A DNA stretch of 64,000 bases from Ashinkailepas kermadecensis (taxonomy: Eukaryota > Arthropoda > Thecostraca > Neolepadidae). Position 1 is the first letter of the stretch. Each line of letters opens with the position of its first letter. Positions 47,186 to 63,558 of the stretch are shown piece after piece. The stretch is taken from NCBI GenBank assembly GCA_034440615.1, contig JAOTOM010002929.1, forward strand, positions 60,507-124,506, read 5' to 3'. Under the pieces are notes generated by a model that was not told the DNA's origin, searched no databases, and saw only the letters and a list, made by a program, of their open reading frames with translations. A program made the position numbers and the translations under genes.

Positions 47186-48152
47186 TGTAGAGGTGGCGGC
47201 TCTGCCGTCGGTGGGGTGTGGGGGTGGTGGTTTCGGTGGCTTGGCGGGTGTGGCGGGTGAGGGGTGTGTGACTGGGGAAGCTGCGTGTGTGCGAAGTAAT
47301 GGTGTGTGAAACTATTTAATGGGTTGCTGGGTGTGTGAAACTATAATGGATGTGTGAAAGCAATGCAAACCTAGCCTGGGCGGTGTGAAAATCATGGGCT
47401 GACACTAGACTTATATTGGGCTAAATATCTCCTTTCCTGCTATGCCTGTGTCAGGGATGTGTTGTGCTGTGTTTCCCCGCCACCTCCACCACACATTCCC
47501 GAAGCCCCAGCCGGCTTGATGTTGTTTGAGCTACCGTCCCTAACACGAATTTATATGTGTGCGAGGTCAAAGTTTTGGGAACACCATATAGGTAAATGAG
47601 TGCTTCTAGCCAAATTAAAAAGAATACGTTGTATGTATAAAATTAATGAGAATGTAATTTGCTCTTGGTTTCAATGACTTGTCCCGAGTTGGGACTTTTG
47701 GACGCTAATGGTAGTGTAATTTTGTGCAATGTTCCGCTCGAAATAGGTGCCTGTGATTGAGCCCCAAGCGGCTTCCGCTGGCCCTCAAAGCTACCTAACA
47801 CACATTCATTCTTCTCATTCACTTCACATTCGCTGGTCCCATTTAATGAAATGCTTGATCCCCAAATTTTGCTCCGCCCCCCCCCCTCAGCGGCACACAA
47901 ACACCTATTTCGAGCGGAACATTGCAGGTTAGCATAGGTTAGCATTACTTTCACTAGGTCAGGCTAGGTTAGCATTACTTTCACACATCCATTGTAGTTT
48001 CACACACCCAGCAACCCAGTAAATAGTTTCACACACCATTACTTCGCACACACGCAGCTTCCCCAGTCACACACCCCTCACCCGCCACACCCGCCAAGCC
48101 ACCGAAACCCCCACCCCCACACCCCACCGACGGCAGAGCCGCCACCCCTACA
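47186..48152. mobile_element. Foldback/MITE-like element with 193-bp inverted arms
   Basis: Left arm 47186-47378 and right arm 47960-48152 are near-perfect inverted copies of equal length (outer ends TGTAG.GGTGGCGGCTCTGCC; inner ends CTAGCCTG). Flanks ATAG (47182-47185 and 48153-48156) are a candidate 4-bp target duplication. The arms are rich in GTGTGTGAAA and GGTGTG repeats. No transposase is encoded, so it must be mobilised in trans if at all. The superfamily is not assigned. Confidence 0.88.
47726..47925. mobile_element. Short inverted-repeat element nested in the foldback loop
   Basis: Perfect 24-bp inverted ends, GCAATGTTCCGCTCGAAATA plus GGTG (47726-47749 and 47902-47925), enclose 152 bp. 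It may be a separate small MITE or an inner arm of the foldback. Confidence 0.75.
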
Positions 48153-48156
48153 ATAG

Positions 48157-48639
48157 CTGAAATCTAAGGGGAGAAATATGAATATTCCAAATATGACATC
48201 ACCTTAACCTGCTGTTATTTTTAACAAGATTATCTCAGATTTCCAAACGGCATGCCGGTAAATTCCAATGTATGGATGGTGCTGTGGCTGCTGGCGGGTA
48301 AGTTTATGTTGGGATCCATATATTTTGCAAGATCCAATATCTGCAGGTATTGTGCAATCCACAGAGGCACAGCTAAGGGGAACCGGGGATCCGCACCCCG
48401 CCCCTAGCAACCAAAAGACCATAGTTTAAACAAGACATTTTGAGATTTTCAACTCGCAAAGCCAGACAATTTCGGCGCGTGAAGCGAGCCGAAACTATCT
48501 CTGTTTCGTGACATTTTTGTCGGGTCATTTAAGAAAATCCTGGCAGCGTCACTGGCAATCCAGCATCCATAGGTTTATGTGATCCAGCATCCATACATGT
48601 TGGGTGATTGAACATCCATAGGCAGGGCTGAATTTCTAT
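48157..48639. other. Spacer between repeats
   Basis: Contains ATCCAGCATCCATA repeated three times (about 48555-48620). No gene. Confidence 0.4.
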
Positions 48640-48845
48640 TCGGTAATTCTGCATGTTGTGGGGATAGTGTTTTTGTTTATGATTAGCTATGGAGCTCATA
48701 ATGTTCTTCCTCCTTCCAGCCTGCTCCTTTAAAGGAAATAAATAATGGAGCGGTGGAAGATTGCTATCAAAACCCCACATGATGTCAGTCCTTGTTAAAC
48801 ATCAGCACTTATTTTATTTTGGAATATAAGGCAACTAAAGCATCA
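48640..48845 (+). repeat. Dispersed repeat E, copy 2
   Basis: Direct counterpart of 46970-47181. Confidence 0.7.
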
Positions 48846-48858
48846 ACGTGTTTATGCG

Positions 48859-48898
48859 ACAGCATGTATTGCATGCCCCTGCATGCAATACATGCTGT
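48859..48898. other. Perfect 18-bp hairpin (ACAGCATGTATTGCATGC)
   Basis: Arms 48859-48876 and 48881-48898 are exact inverted copies around the tetraloop CCCT. It could form a cruciform or an RNA stem-loop; there is no evidence of transcription, and the loop is small for a typical pre-miRNA. Confidence 0.9.
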
Positions 48899-50096
<1,198 letters not shown>

Positions 50097-50245
50097 CGGT
50101 TCAACGTCATATTTCCCTTTCCTTACCTTTTCCAAGAACATAGCCAATCGACACGGCCTAGTACCATGCGAATCTTGCAATCCTCGTATTTCCTGTGCAC
50201 TTTTAACCATTCCTTTCGGATTTTCTTTAGAACCTATTCAAACAT

Positions 50246-50734
50246 GTGCTTCGTGAACGCCGCCTCTCTGCTGCTGTGACTGGCGTCAGGACCGTACCTG
50301 GAGCCGCTGTTGCGATTGGCGTCAGGACCGTACCTCGAGCACGTGACGTCACCGATCGGAGACACGCACAGCGACGACCCTCGGCTGCACAGCTCGCAGC
50401 AGCCACGGCCGTGTCACCGCCAACAGCGCCGCCGCCTCCGCCACCTGCACACAGCACCGCCACACCGTCACGAACACCGTCCGCCACGGACACACAGCGG
50501 AGCACACCAGCCGCCATGGCGTCATCTCGCGCCACCGCCGGCGTCCCGACAGCCGCACGCCAACGGGCCGACAAGAGCAGCCGCGTTGCGAGGCCACCCA
50601 GCACAACAGGGTACGGAGGAGACGAGACGCTCATGGAGGAACTGAGGGAGGGAACGATCAAAGCCGTTGAGCCGGAGATCTGCTTCGGGAACAATGGAGC
50701 TGCTCTCATGGAATACGTGGAAAAGAGCGTTTGA
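50246..50734 (+). CDS. Unidentified GC-rich open frame (tentative)
   Basis: 162 codons. The first half is Ala/Pro/Arg/Thr-rich and could be compositional. From an internal ATG at about 50516 it reads MASSRATAGVPT..., and the last ~45 residues (DETLMEELREGTIKAVEPEI, ending ALMEYVEKSV) look like ordinary protein with acidic/hydrophobic periodicity. No family recognised. It is either a short gene or exon, or decayed element coding. Frames on the opposite strand are also open, so coding status is uncertain. Confidence 0.25.
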   Translation: MLRERRLSAAVTGVRTVPGAAVAIGVRTVPRARDVTDRRHAQRRPSAAQLAAATAVSPPTAPPPPPPAHSTATPSRTPSATDTQRSTPAAMASSRATAGVPTAARQRADKSSRVARPPSTTGYGGDETLMEELREGTIKAVEPEICFGNNGAALMEYVEKSV

Positions 50735-51714
50735 AGCTCAAGATCGATATACTTAGTATGTTTAAAGACCACATGTAATTGGTGAGGACGACCACGTGAC
50801 ATGGCTTCACCACGCCTGCACCGCAAACCACACCGCACCGTTCACTCTGCTTCGTCCAGCACCAACAACGCCACACCACCAATGCCCTGGAATTCATTTT
50901 TTTCTTCTTCAAAGAGTGGAAGGTAGCAGACAAGAAAGTCAAAGTCGTCAAAATACCTGATGATGTCGAAATAGTTCGGCATTGAGTCGAATCAGTCGAA
51001 ACAGTTGACAGGAAAGAGCGTGGGCAAAGGATGATGTTGACAGACGAACACACATCTGCCGGCACGATTGTAATGACACAGACGCCAGGAGTCGAGAATG
51101 GTGTAAACAGTAACAGTTAATGAAGTGTGTGTTGCGAAGTCCATGAGCGTATTTTCGTTTTCCGAGTGCATTGTGTCTGCTCGTATTTCCCATAATTACA
51201 TGTATATGTGTGGGGGGAGGGGTGGCAGGGGGCACGGGACTCTCGAGAGAGGCGGCTGACTTCTGGCGGTTACTGTGTCAGGCACTGTACGCTGAGGGTG
51301 TGGCAGTCCCCGACCTGGCCAGCTACTTGCTGGGCACCGGCCGGCATATCCGGCGCCGCCATTGTGGATATCCAACTCGGCAAAAAGCTGTCGCTACTCT
51401 TCGTCCGCGACCAATCGGCGTGAGAGATTGGCGACGCTACATGACTCAACGGTCGACTTGTCGTAAAACCAATAACTAACCAACTCGGCAGAAAGGAGGT
51501 GTGGGCGTTCATTTGTTGTGTACGGTCTCCGGGCTTCTGCTGAGTAACCCTCTGCTTTATTGTACGCCTTCACTCACAGTCGGCCCTGGCAGGGTCTTCC
51601 GTTCCACCCAGATCGCTCGAAGACCGCCGAGCTTCGCCTGTGTCTTTGTGACGTCATATTAGCTTCCTGCACGTAGTGCGTCTGGGCGTGTGTGTTGCCG
51701 GGGTGCGACATTCT
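50735..51714. other. Intergenic
   Basis: No supported gene. Moderately GC-rich after 51200. Confidence 0.35.
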
Positions 51715-51734
51715 GGGGGGGGGGGGGGGGGGGG
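51715..51734. repeat. Poly-G run (20 G)
   Basis: Uninterrupted G20 on the plus strand. Confidence 0.97.
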
Positions 51735-53968
51735 CTGATGGCTGACCCGCCGACTGCCCTGGTCAGGTCACGGCGTGTGGCGGGCTGTCCACCTGTCTGA
51801 CGGGCGTCGGTTTGTCGGCCAGTTTGGCGGCACGGGAAAATGCAAATCTTCTTCGTACACCGGAGGGTAATTCGGCCCGGCTTCGCAATGTTCGGGCCGA
51901 GTCGGCCCGGATCGATCGGCTAAACGCATGCCATATGTGCACAAGCGAGTGACCCGCCCAGACTTGTCCTCGCTCGCACTGATTGTGTGTACTCTTGAAC
52001 GACACGTGCAACGCACGCTCATTCATCGTGACCAAAACATCGTGACGTCATTCGTCGTGGCCAAAACCGTGCTGATCACCGTCACACTGTGCTGCGTGAC
52101 GGCTCCGTGACGAAGGCTCCGTGACGGGCCGGATGTGCTTCTCAAGAGGACGTTGCACCATTAGGATTGGATGGTGGCTATGCAGTTTGACTACCAATGA
52201 GTGGACGACCGATGGCCTCTCTGCTTCTGACTGGTGACCGCTATGCTTCTTTGCTGGGCTGCAGCCATGCCAATGCTTCGCAAAACCAGTTTACTAGCCC
52301 ACGTCTCCTAACATGTGACTGCACCAGCGTGCCCCTCCAATGTGTTTGAATTATTCAGCTATAGCAACGCTAGGCCATCTCACTAATGTATTGTTAGCTC
52401 AACCCCAGGTGCAGCGCCATAGGCGAAGCATTCCGTATCGGATTGAATGTGATGCAATAGTTTATGATTTAGTTTATCGGGCCGATGATTTCTCTACTAC
52501 TAGGTGGATACATTAATTAGATCAAAGTATCTTAGTTTTGAATTATAAGTTACCCAGTGCGGGATGTTGAGCGGGTTGGATGGAGTGGAATTGATGCTCG
52601 TGGTCGTCTTAGATTGTGCTTATACATCGATAATTATGCCAGTAACGGGTGCAGGCGGCGGCGGATTCAGAATCGGCCTTCGGACATGTGATGCTGAAGA
52701 AATTGGCCATGTAGCACAATGTGGTAGCTAGGTTCGTTATAATTCATGACATGATATTGATTAGGGGCTTCAGTGTCTTGTTCGTTTCTTATAGCAGCTT
52801 CCCTTCCTACGCTTAACCCAGCATATGAAGGTAAGTCACAGTGGCTCTTATTAAGAACTACACCTTTAGGAACATTACGGCCTTGATGACTTGCTCATAT
52901 TACCGCTCCCATCTACTGGCAGATTTAGAATCATCGTCATTCACAACGCACGTTATGCATGGAAGGCTACAGGAGGTGAGATGCTCTTGTATGCATGGCA
53001 AGCTATGAAATGTCATACTGTAGAGGATAGTGTGTGTAGTGGGAGAGTAAATTATGGGTGCTTGAATTGCATGCTGATGAATTTAACAAGCCTGAGGGTC
53101 TCAGCATACCTTTGGCCACCGGATCAGGATGAAGAAATGGACCGGCTGATGTAGGGAGAGATCAGTCAGAAAGTGTACCTCAGAACACTATGCTTGGGAT
53201 ACCTTAACATAGGGAGGTTCAGGGACTAGAACAGCAACCAAACTGAGAAGGGGTTTGCTGACTTGTTTCGAGGATTGGTTTTGCTTTGTTTCAAACGGTA
53301 AATTAACCCACAAGGAGAAAAGAAATCAGGATCGGGTGAGCGGCATTGAGGCGAGCTTGATACCTCACGAAATGATCAGATATTGGCTATCCGTCGGACA
53401 TAATTTTGGTGCGATCTGGCCAACGTGTTGCACGCAAGATACGTGAAGACGGTGTGAGGTTCGCTTTCGCCCAAGTCGACGGCGCCCTTGAGCTTAACAC
53501 GACGACGCCCTTGAGCTTAACACGTGAAGCGACAATTTCATCGCTCGGAATATTACGAATTGTAGTGCGCCGAGTCGGTTCGGCTTCAATCTTCATGACT
53601 CGTGAACCAATAAACCGATTGACACGAAACCGACACCACAGTGTAGCCACGACTATCACCAAGCTCGACAGCGGGAACAATGTTGCCACACATGGCACGT
53701 GCATACAAGGGAGTGGTGAAAATCGAAAAACGGCCTTTTAAACAGTTTTTTTACGATTGGGTCTGGTGCTGGAAACAGCTAAAATGGCGAAGAGCCCTTG
53801 CTTGCATTACTCGGATCCATGCACAGGTTACACTTTCAACTTCGCCATCGTCATCTTCTGTACTCTGAGGCGCCGTCACTGTGGCAAGAGTGGCATGTGG
53901 CACCCAGATGTTCGGCTCTACTTTTCACCCAATTTTGGGTGAAATTGGGTAAAAACATCATTTTCCGA
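51735..53968. other. Intergenic
   Basis: No gene recognised. A 23-bp tandem pair (CGACGCCCTTGAGCTTAACA, about 53479-53524) is present. Open frames of 60-111 codons around 53.4-53.7 kb show no domain. Confidence 0.35.
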
Positions 53969-54051
53969 TTATAAGTGATACGTACGGATAGCCCAAATCA
54001 AACGTACGGATAGCCCAAATTATAAGTGATACGTACGGATAGCCCAAATCG
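53969..54051. repeat. Short tandem repeat (ATACGTACGGATAGCCCAAAT)
   Basis: Three copies of CGTACGGATAGCCCAAAT, two of them preceded by TATAAGTGATA. Confidence 0.9.
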
Positions 54052-56922
54052 TTGTGATGCCCACGGTATATTTAGATTATCTCGATGAAAAATACTTTGG
54101 GTACAATCTAGACTACACCTAAGCATTACGATACATGTAGTTTTTCCTGTCCGTGTCAAACGGCTCAAAATGCATCGATCCACCGCCCGTTCGAAGACAT
54201 TGCTTCAGCCAACTTCAGCGACTGAAAATTATATTGACCCACTTGTTGTCACGTCACCCAGGCTACTGTGGGAAGAATTTGATTGGTACTGTGTGAAGAA
54301 TTGGTACGCTGTGTGCAGAGAAGTACAGTTGTGTTATTGTGAGTGTGGAAATGACTGTTTGGAGGTAGTTTAACCCGCGCGATGCATTGGCGCCATCAAT
54401 TTGATGTAGTTGAACATGCCGTGCACTATACTAAACCTATGCTTGGCGAAGTCTGAAGTGACGCAGTGGCTCTGTCGGTCTGAACGAACCAGAACCAGCT
54501 TAGCTGAACGGGAGGAGTTGGGTGCCGGCTTTCGCTCGGCAAAGCGAGCAGGTCAACGCATGCTTGCTAAAATTGGCCGACTTTGGACCGTGATGGCGAT
54601 GAGTAACGGCCAATGAGACACGCCGTCGCCCCCTTCTTTCTTGCATTGCCCAACATCGGATTCCACTTTCACTGCAAGGCCTTCTCGGTGACAAACACCC
54701 GGAGCTCATTGAGCTACTATTTACTTTTTTGCACAGCACCAAGCTTGAGGAAGTAATTTGAAGTCAAACGCTATCATCTCCGTCATCGCAAAACACATAC
54801 ATATAGGTATTTCACACTGGGTAGGTAGAGACCGATCCAATTTGGCCAAAACGGACGGTTCTCCTTATAAATTGTGCTTGGTTTTTACCTACGGGTTTTC
54901 CAAGCTGCTTGGTTTTTCACCTTCTCAGGTTTTTCCAAGCTTTAACTCAAACATGCACCTACACATACAAGGTCGGGCCCGACGCCCACGACTCGCCCAG
55001 GGCGCCGGGCCTCCGCTTCGCTTTTCAGGTCGCATGTGGGCAGTGGAGCCTCTCCGCTGGTTACGATGCTGTCCACCCTCAAAATGTCCTTCCGATTGTC
55101 GTGTATGCATGTATGCATGTCTGTATGTTTCACCCGTGTGTGTATGTACCGGCCCTTTACGCCAAGTTACTTGTCTGCCGCGTCTCATCTTTCCTCTCTT
55201 TCTTATTTTGATATAACCGGATGACACATAAGCCGGATAAACGTAACCCTTTCTTTAACGTAGCAAATCTCTAGCGGATGGCACTTTGCCTCTGCTAAAG
55301 ATGGAAAAAATGGGACACGCGACATGTAAGAGGATAACTTAGGTATGTAGTGAATAATCAAGTGAATGAACTTTTGCTTCGTGAGATACGAAAAAAAATG
55401 TTCTGCTCCGTTACTCCACAATTGCTAGGATTTTATTATACGGAAATTACAATTTAAAACTAGCATTAGGTCTAATATTACAAATGTGGAAAAGTTGGCA
55501 CAAAATGTGGAGGGGGAGATATAATAAAGGAGATTGTTAGCGTAATACTTTAAGCCTTTCCTGGTATGCTGGATATACCGGCAAGAGGAATACGACACGC
55601 ACTCGAATTTTTTTTCTGGCGACACTATGATCAGCTGAAAAATGTGTTGGTGAAATCTAATGGGAGGAGTTTTTGTTGGGTTGATATGTATCTTAGATGC
55701 TGGGAGTCATAAACGGTTCAAGTTCAGATGTTCGTTTCCAATGGACAGGGAATTTGCCACCCTCCATCGTTTGCTTTTGACCACGCAGATAAACTCGATA
55801 AGGTCGTAGAAACTCGATTTATTTCGTCTACCGTTTACCGTTGACCCTCCTGATCGGGTCAAAAAGGTCAAAGTCTTGGTGTCGCCGGCTAACAGTGCTA
55901 TATTATCGGCTTCAAATTCCTAGCAGCTAACCAAATTATATTGTCGTGTAAAACGTGACAACAGTAGCTAGCAGAACTTCTTGGAAAGACGATGATATTA
56001 TAAAAATACGAATTTGTTTTACGTGAATGTCACGCTTAAGAGACATTGTAAGCAAGAACGGTTTTCCTCGTTCTTACGCAATTCCACAAATTCCAAGCTA
56101 CGAACGGTAAAGCAATGAAACGAAGACAAATGAACTTGTAAAGATGCGTTGCAACACTTGGTGCCCAAAGATGTAACGGATGGTCATGTAGTAACATGTG
56201 ATCGGGAAAGATCACCCACATTCATGGGTACACTTTTCACACTTGATCGACTTCTGTAAGTTGTGTATTTCTGTGCAAAAAAAGTTCGGTGAATTCGACG
56301 TCAGGATCGATAATTACCATAGCAAATAACTTGTTTCAAAAAGGTCAACTATGACCAGATCCGGTCACCTGAGTCATTGCCCCATGATTACCTATGCCCT
56401 ATTTCTATAAATTCGGCATTAGGTGGAGAAAAGAAGTGCTGAATTATAATCCAGCGTTGGCAATTACCCTAAAAGTCTGAAAAATGCGGATCAACCTTGG
56501 CAAGCCAGAATCGCTTCGTTCATCATCCTGGGATAACCTCGAAAGGGTGCGAATATCAAAATTCATGGAGAAATAACGCCAGTTCATGCAATAAAATATC
56601 ATAAAACACAATAAGACATGTGCCATCACTCAGATGCATAAAGCAGGCGATCGATAGCATTTAGACAATTAGTAATTTCTTCTTAGTACACACTTTGGGT
56701 CGGATTTGGACGTGTGCCTGTGGTACACGCAGATACACGTCTCCGTGAACTGACCTGATGGTGACCTAAATGTATGCATAACTATATCAGACGATGGGCA
56801 CCATGAAATGCCTTGGCTTTGAGTTATTGTGCAAGGCTGGAAATTCTGAGCATGGAAACAAACATTTAGTTTTGGACTTGAACTGACTTAGAAAAGTGAC
56901 CCGATACCACAAATATTTGCGT
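54052..56922. other. Intergenic
   Basis: About 2.9 kb with no recognised gene. The GC-rich segment 54.97-55.07 kb has frames open on both strands but no domain. Confidence 0.35.
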
Positions 56923-56943
56923 GGTTAGGTTAGGTTAGGTTAG
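56923..56943. repeat. Interstitial (TTAGG)n
   Basis: Four TTAGG units. TTAGG is the canonical arthropod telomere repeat; CCTAA-rich stretches also occur at 27695-27720. Confidence 0.8.
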
Positions 56944-57122
56944 AGCATACCTACAGGTGAAAACATGTTCAACGATTGACAAAACGAAAATAAGAATGAG
57001 AAGTACATTCGTCGGTTGCTGTCAGTATCTGCTTATCATAAGTATGTATTCAGCTTCCTCTTGCTACTGCATGCTTAAAGGTTCCTCCCACAAATTCGCA
57101 TGCACTCTTCCCGTGGAACGTG
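56944..57122 (+). repeat. Dispersed repeat F, copy 1
   Basis: Reverse complement of 60152-60329: GTGAAAACATGTTCAACGAT, CGTCGGTTGCTGT, TAAAGGTTCCTCCCACAAAT, TCTTCCCGTGGAACGTGG. Confidence 0.88.
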
Positions 57123-57157
57123 GTACATACCTGTAGGTATGCTGTAGGTAATATATA

Positions 57158-60151
<2,994 letters not shown>

Positions 60152-60329
60152 CGTTCCACGGGAAGAGTGCATGCGAATTTGTGGGAGGAACCTTTAAGCA
60201 TGTGGTAGCAAGAGAAAGCTGAATACATATTTATGATAAGCAGATGCTTACAGCAACCGACGAATGCACTTCCCATTCGGATTTTCGTTTTTGTCAATCG
60301 TTGAACATGTTTTCACCCGTAGGTATGCT
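60152..60329 (-). repeat. Dispersed repeat F, copy 2
   Basis: Inverted counterpart of 56944-57122. Confidence 0.88.
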
Positions 60330-60839
60330 CAATATGTCAGTCAGCTGTTTGTCGGGAACGCCTGAATGACAGGCGCGAATTACCAAGGGAAACGATGACT
60401 GGGGCACACCTTGATCTGATACTATTTAGGTTTGAGGAAAATGCAGGTTTGCCAGCGCATTACTTGGATGCCACAGGGTTCGGCCACAGGGTTCGTTGCA
60501 TCCGCATTGACGCATTCGTAGTTCCTGCTGATTTCCAACGATTAGCTTGCCACATTTAGGAACTATATTGGCCAATGTAAGCGTAATCATATTGCGTGTC
60601 TGATGATCAGGTGAACGAATCACAAATGTGATGGGAAACATATTTTCCAGAATTGAGTGATGAACATTGCATGTAGCGAATGAGCAAGGACGCTAATTTC
60701 CGATAATAATTGAGGGATAATTAATATAGATAATTAAGACAATTCGAGATAAACACTGTCCAAAATGCATGTTCGATGTCTCGGCCTCTGGCCACGGTCA
60801 CAAACTTGCATATAACGACACAAATCACAGTATTACGAG
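60330..60839. other. Intergenic
   Basis: No supported feature. Confidence 0.35.
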
Positions 60840-60985
60840 CATGAAATAATAACGGCTTGTAACAAAACAATGGCATCACTTCTTGCACAGCTCCTCCAGT
60901 ACCACACTCACAATTTGCAATCGTCTCTCATACATGGCTAACCCTCGGCACAGCGCGCCACCTGACATGCCGATCCCTGTTATAA
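60840..60985 (+). repeat. Dispersed repeat G, copy 1
   Basis: Reverse complement of about 62600-62745: GGCATCACTTCTTGCACAGC, TCTCTCATACATGGCTAACC, CTGACAT.CC.AT.CCTG. Confidence 0.82.
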
Positions 60986-61011
60986 GACATGCCACGACGT
61001 GGTTTGCGTAT

Positions 61012-61231
61012 GTAGCGGTGTTTTGATATAGCGGTGTTTTGTCCATATAGCGGTGTTTTGATATAGCGGTGTTTTGTCCATATAGCGGTGTTTTGATATA
61101 GCGGTGTTTTGTCCATATAGCGGTGTTTTGATATAGCGGTGTTTTGTCCATATAGCGGTGTTTTGATATAGCGGTGTTTTGTCCATATAGCGGTGTTTTG
61201 ATATAGCGGTGTTTTGTCCATATAGCGGTGT
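61012..61231. repeat. 35-bp minisatellite (ATAGCGGTGTTTTGTCCAT / ATAGCGGTGTTTTGAT)
   Basis: About six units of 35 bp made of two half-units (19 and 16 bp) sharing ATAGCGGTGTTTTG. The copies are essentially identical, so the array is young. Confidence 0.95.
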
Positions 61232-62069
61232 TTTGTGGTCACACATGCGCATCAATGCAAGCACCTTAGATTTGCGTTGTCTTTCGCCGTGTCCAAAATA
61301 AATGTCCACCCTAAAATTGTCATTCGTCACACAGTGCTGCTGGTGTGCTGGTGGGTTGTGGCCATATGCTCCCCTAGGGGTGTAACACATCGACGAAGAC
61401 GCGAACCCCCTAAATGTTCGCTACGTCTATTTCTGATTCCTCTTTTTTCCAATGTGTAAACTGAATCGGGCACATTTTGCATTCTACTTTGCAACCTTCG
61501 TTGTGCATCTCATTGTGCATCACCCATTTGGCTCATGTGCACAAGTGTGGTATATTCTCTTTCCTGCAGGACATGGTGGGCTCCGCAATGCCGATCTGAC
61601 CAGCACTGATTTTATTGACTTCCCACTCACCCACGCTACACTCAAGTGACCTAAATTTGACGAGCTTGCAATTTTGTGAATCGCCTTACACGAATTATCA
61701 TCCATGTATTGTAGCCTAATGTAGTGATACTGTTGGGTTCTATTTGTATTCCCATTATTGCGGTTCGCACCCGGTCCCGTATTGCTCCACGCCCGGGTCT
61801 TGTGTGGTCTAGTTGGACCTTCCGTCAAGGATAAACTTTTTAAAAGAACAAGTCTGCTATTTTTTATGGGCTACGCTCACATGAGATTGGGTCGCATCAG
61901 ACTAGCTGCCCGCTTCATCTCAGAGTCGAGCACTGCCAATTTAGATTTCATTGGATGAGCTGACTGGCAATGAAGCATGATAGGTGATGCCACATTCTTA
62001 ACATAGAGCTCCGTTGTGTGACAGCCATCCAGTTAAACTGAGAACAAAGTATCAACGAAATATATGGAT
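61232..62069. other. Intergenic
   Basis: No recognised gene. Confidence 0.35.
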
Positions 62070-62385
62070 TTAGAGTGCACACTGTGTTCCAGCAAATATG
62101 TCTGGATGGTGCTGGTTGATTTTAGTGTAAGAATCTGTAAGTTTACACAAACCATGGGCCCAGATTCCGACAAATTTCGTCAGTGTATCGAACGTAAATG
62201 ACTTGTTTGTCCCGCAGAGAGCTAAGCAAACTGGTCCCAATCGTGTGCATGAAGGCCATGGCCGGTCGTGGCGCGCATCGATTGCCAATCGCAACTCGCC
62301 TTCCCTGTTTGAATATGGAATCGCCAAGACTTACCAAATTATTCGTAAAGATGTAAAGATGTGCTTTAGGATCATGTCCTGTCAT
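62070..62385 (-). pseudogene. Penelope-like RT remnant with degenerate catalytic motif
   Basis: Minus strand, two frames. The first reads FTNNLVSLGDSIFKQGRRVA, then IGNRCAPRPAMAFMHT (RT motif 'MG...AP..A..FM') and VIYVRYTDEI at the catalytic position, with YTDE in place of Y.DD. A frameshift follows, then FVGIWAHGLCKLTDSYTKIN and QHHPDIFAG, which match the segment after the Asp pair in Penelope-like RTs ('W.HG...L..F...N..HP.I'). It is truncated at both ends and inactive by motif loss and frameshift. Another RT class with similar motifs is less likely. Confidence 0.72.
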
Positions 62386-62414
62386 ATGGACGCGCTCTTG
62401 GCTATCTAACTGAA

Positions 62415-62530
62415 GCAGTTCATCAATGCATTAATTAATTCATCATTCATTCATCATAATCAATTCATTAATTCATCATGCAATCACTCCTGCATTCATT
62501 CATCATTCATTAATTACTCATCAATCCCTG
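62415..62530. repeat. ATTCATCA-type simple repeat
   Basis: Irregular run of ATTCATCA, ATTCATTA and ATCATTCATTC words. Confidence 0.85.
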
Positions 62531-62599
62531 TATTCATTTTTAATTTCTTGTGCGTATTTTTTAAAATTATCGGGCACGTTTTCTCACGTTCACACGTTC

Positions 62600-62745
62600 C
62601 CAGCAGGCATTGGTATGTCAGATTGCACTCTGTGCTGAGGGTTAGCCATGTATGAGAGAGGATCACAAATGTTGGGTGCGCTACTTGGCGAGCTGTGCAA
62701 GAAGTGATGCCATTATTTTGTCACATGCCGTTAAATTGTCACGCT
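62600..62745 (-). repeat. Dispersed repeat G, copy 2
   Basis: Inverted counterpart of 60840-60985. Confidence 0.82.
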
Positions 62746-63230
62746 GATAAAACTGTGATTGGGAATTTGCCGATTCACCTGGATAATTCACCTCGTTGGA
62801 TTTCCTTTACAGCAATGCTTGATCTTAGATAAAAGGGATGTGAAAGTAAAGAGGAATCATATAGGAGTAGACCGGCAGTCCAATAATGCACGAACAGTGC
62901 AAACATGATTAATTTTTCAGCTTGGATCTGTGCGTCTGCTGGGATATTGGCACAGTTTACTTAAGGATTTCCAGGGAAGTTCATCGTCATTTACATGTTT
63001 TGCAGGTACTTTAATTAATCTTACTATTTCATCATGCTGAAGCAGCTCAATGAACAAATCCATACAGCTTCCCCGGAATAGTAATATCAAGCAGATTTTT
63101 GTAACTGACTCAGATCCGCTGCGTAAACAGCATGTTTCGGTAAGGAATTCTACAACTTCGGACATCTCACCGAAAATCGTTTTGCCAACACCAATTTGTA
63201 CTAATGGAGGACTGATTAACACACACACTG

Positions 63231-63266
63231 GAGGGTGGGGGGTGGGGGTGGGGTGGGGGGGGGGCG
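63231..63266. repeat. G-rich tract with quadruplex potential
   Basis: GGAGGGTGGGGGGTGGGGGT and further GGGG runs: at least four G-runs of four or more within 36 bp. Confidence 0.85.
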
Positions 63267-63548
63267 AAATCCGCCCACCCCTCCGGTTTTTCGAACATAA
63301 CTCCAGATTTAACCGGTCGATATACGCCATTTTGTGTACATGCTTAGAAATGTCCGGCGCGTCCCTTAAAGTAAGAAAAACGGAAATCGGCCGACAATTT
63401 TTCGAGTTAGAGGCCGGTAAGGTCAAAACATCTCGTAGCGCCAGACCACAAAAATCGGCGCTGATGCGCTTCCCGTATATTGGTAAAAGGGAAGTGTTCT
63501 TGGCAACACTAGCGACTTGTTTGATGTATATTGTTATGCTATATAGTT

Positions 63549-63557
63549 TCAAGGTCA
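63549..63557 (+). promoter_or_regulatory. TCAAGGTCA half site
   Basis: Same FTZ-F1/ERR-type word as at 36020. It is followed by AGGTCACCGAGGTCAAG, two further AGGTCA half sites. Function unknown. Confidence 0.35.
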
Positions 63558-63558
63558 T

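Larger units (their letters stand above)
62746..63558. other. Unidentified open-frame region
   Basis: A 213-codon minus-strand frame (62917-63558) and an overlapping 181-codon plus-strand frame (63050-63595) are both open. The minus-frame C-terminal half (SGSESVTKICLILLFRGSCM through LPWKSLSKLC) looks more protein-like, but I recognise no family, and a Pro/His-rich stretch comes from the G-run at 63231. It could be a decayed mobile-element gene. Confidence 0.25.
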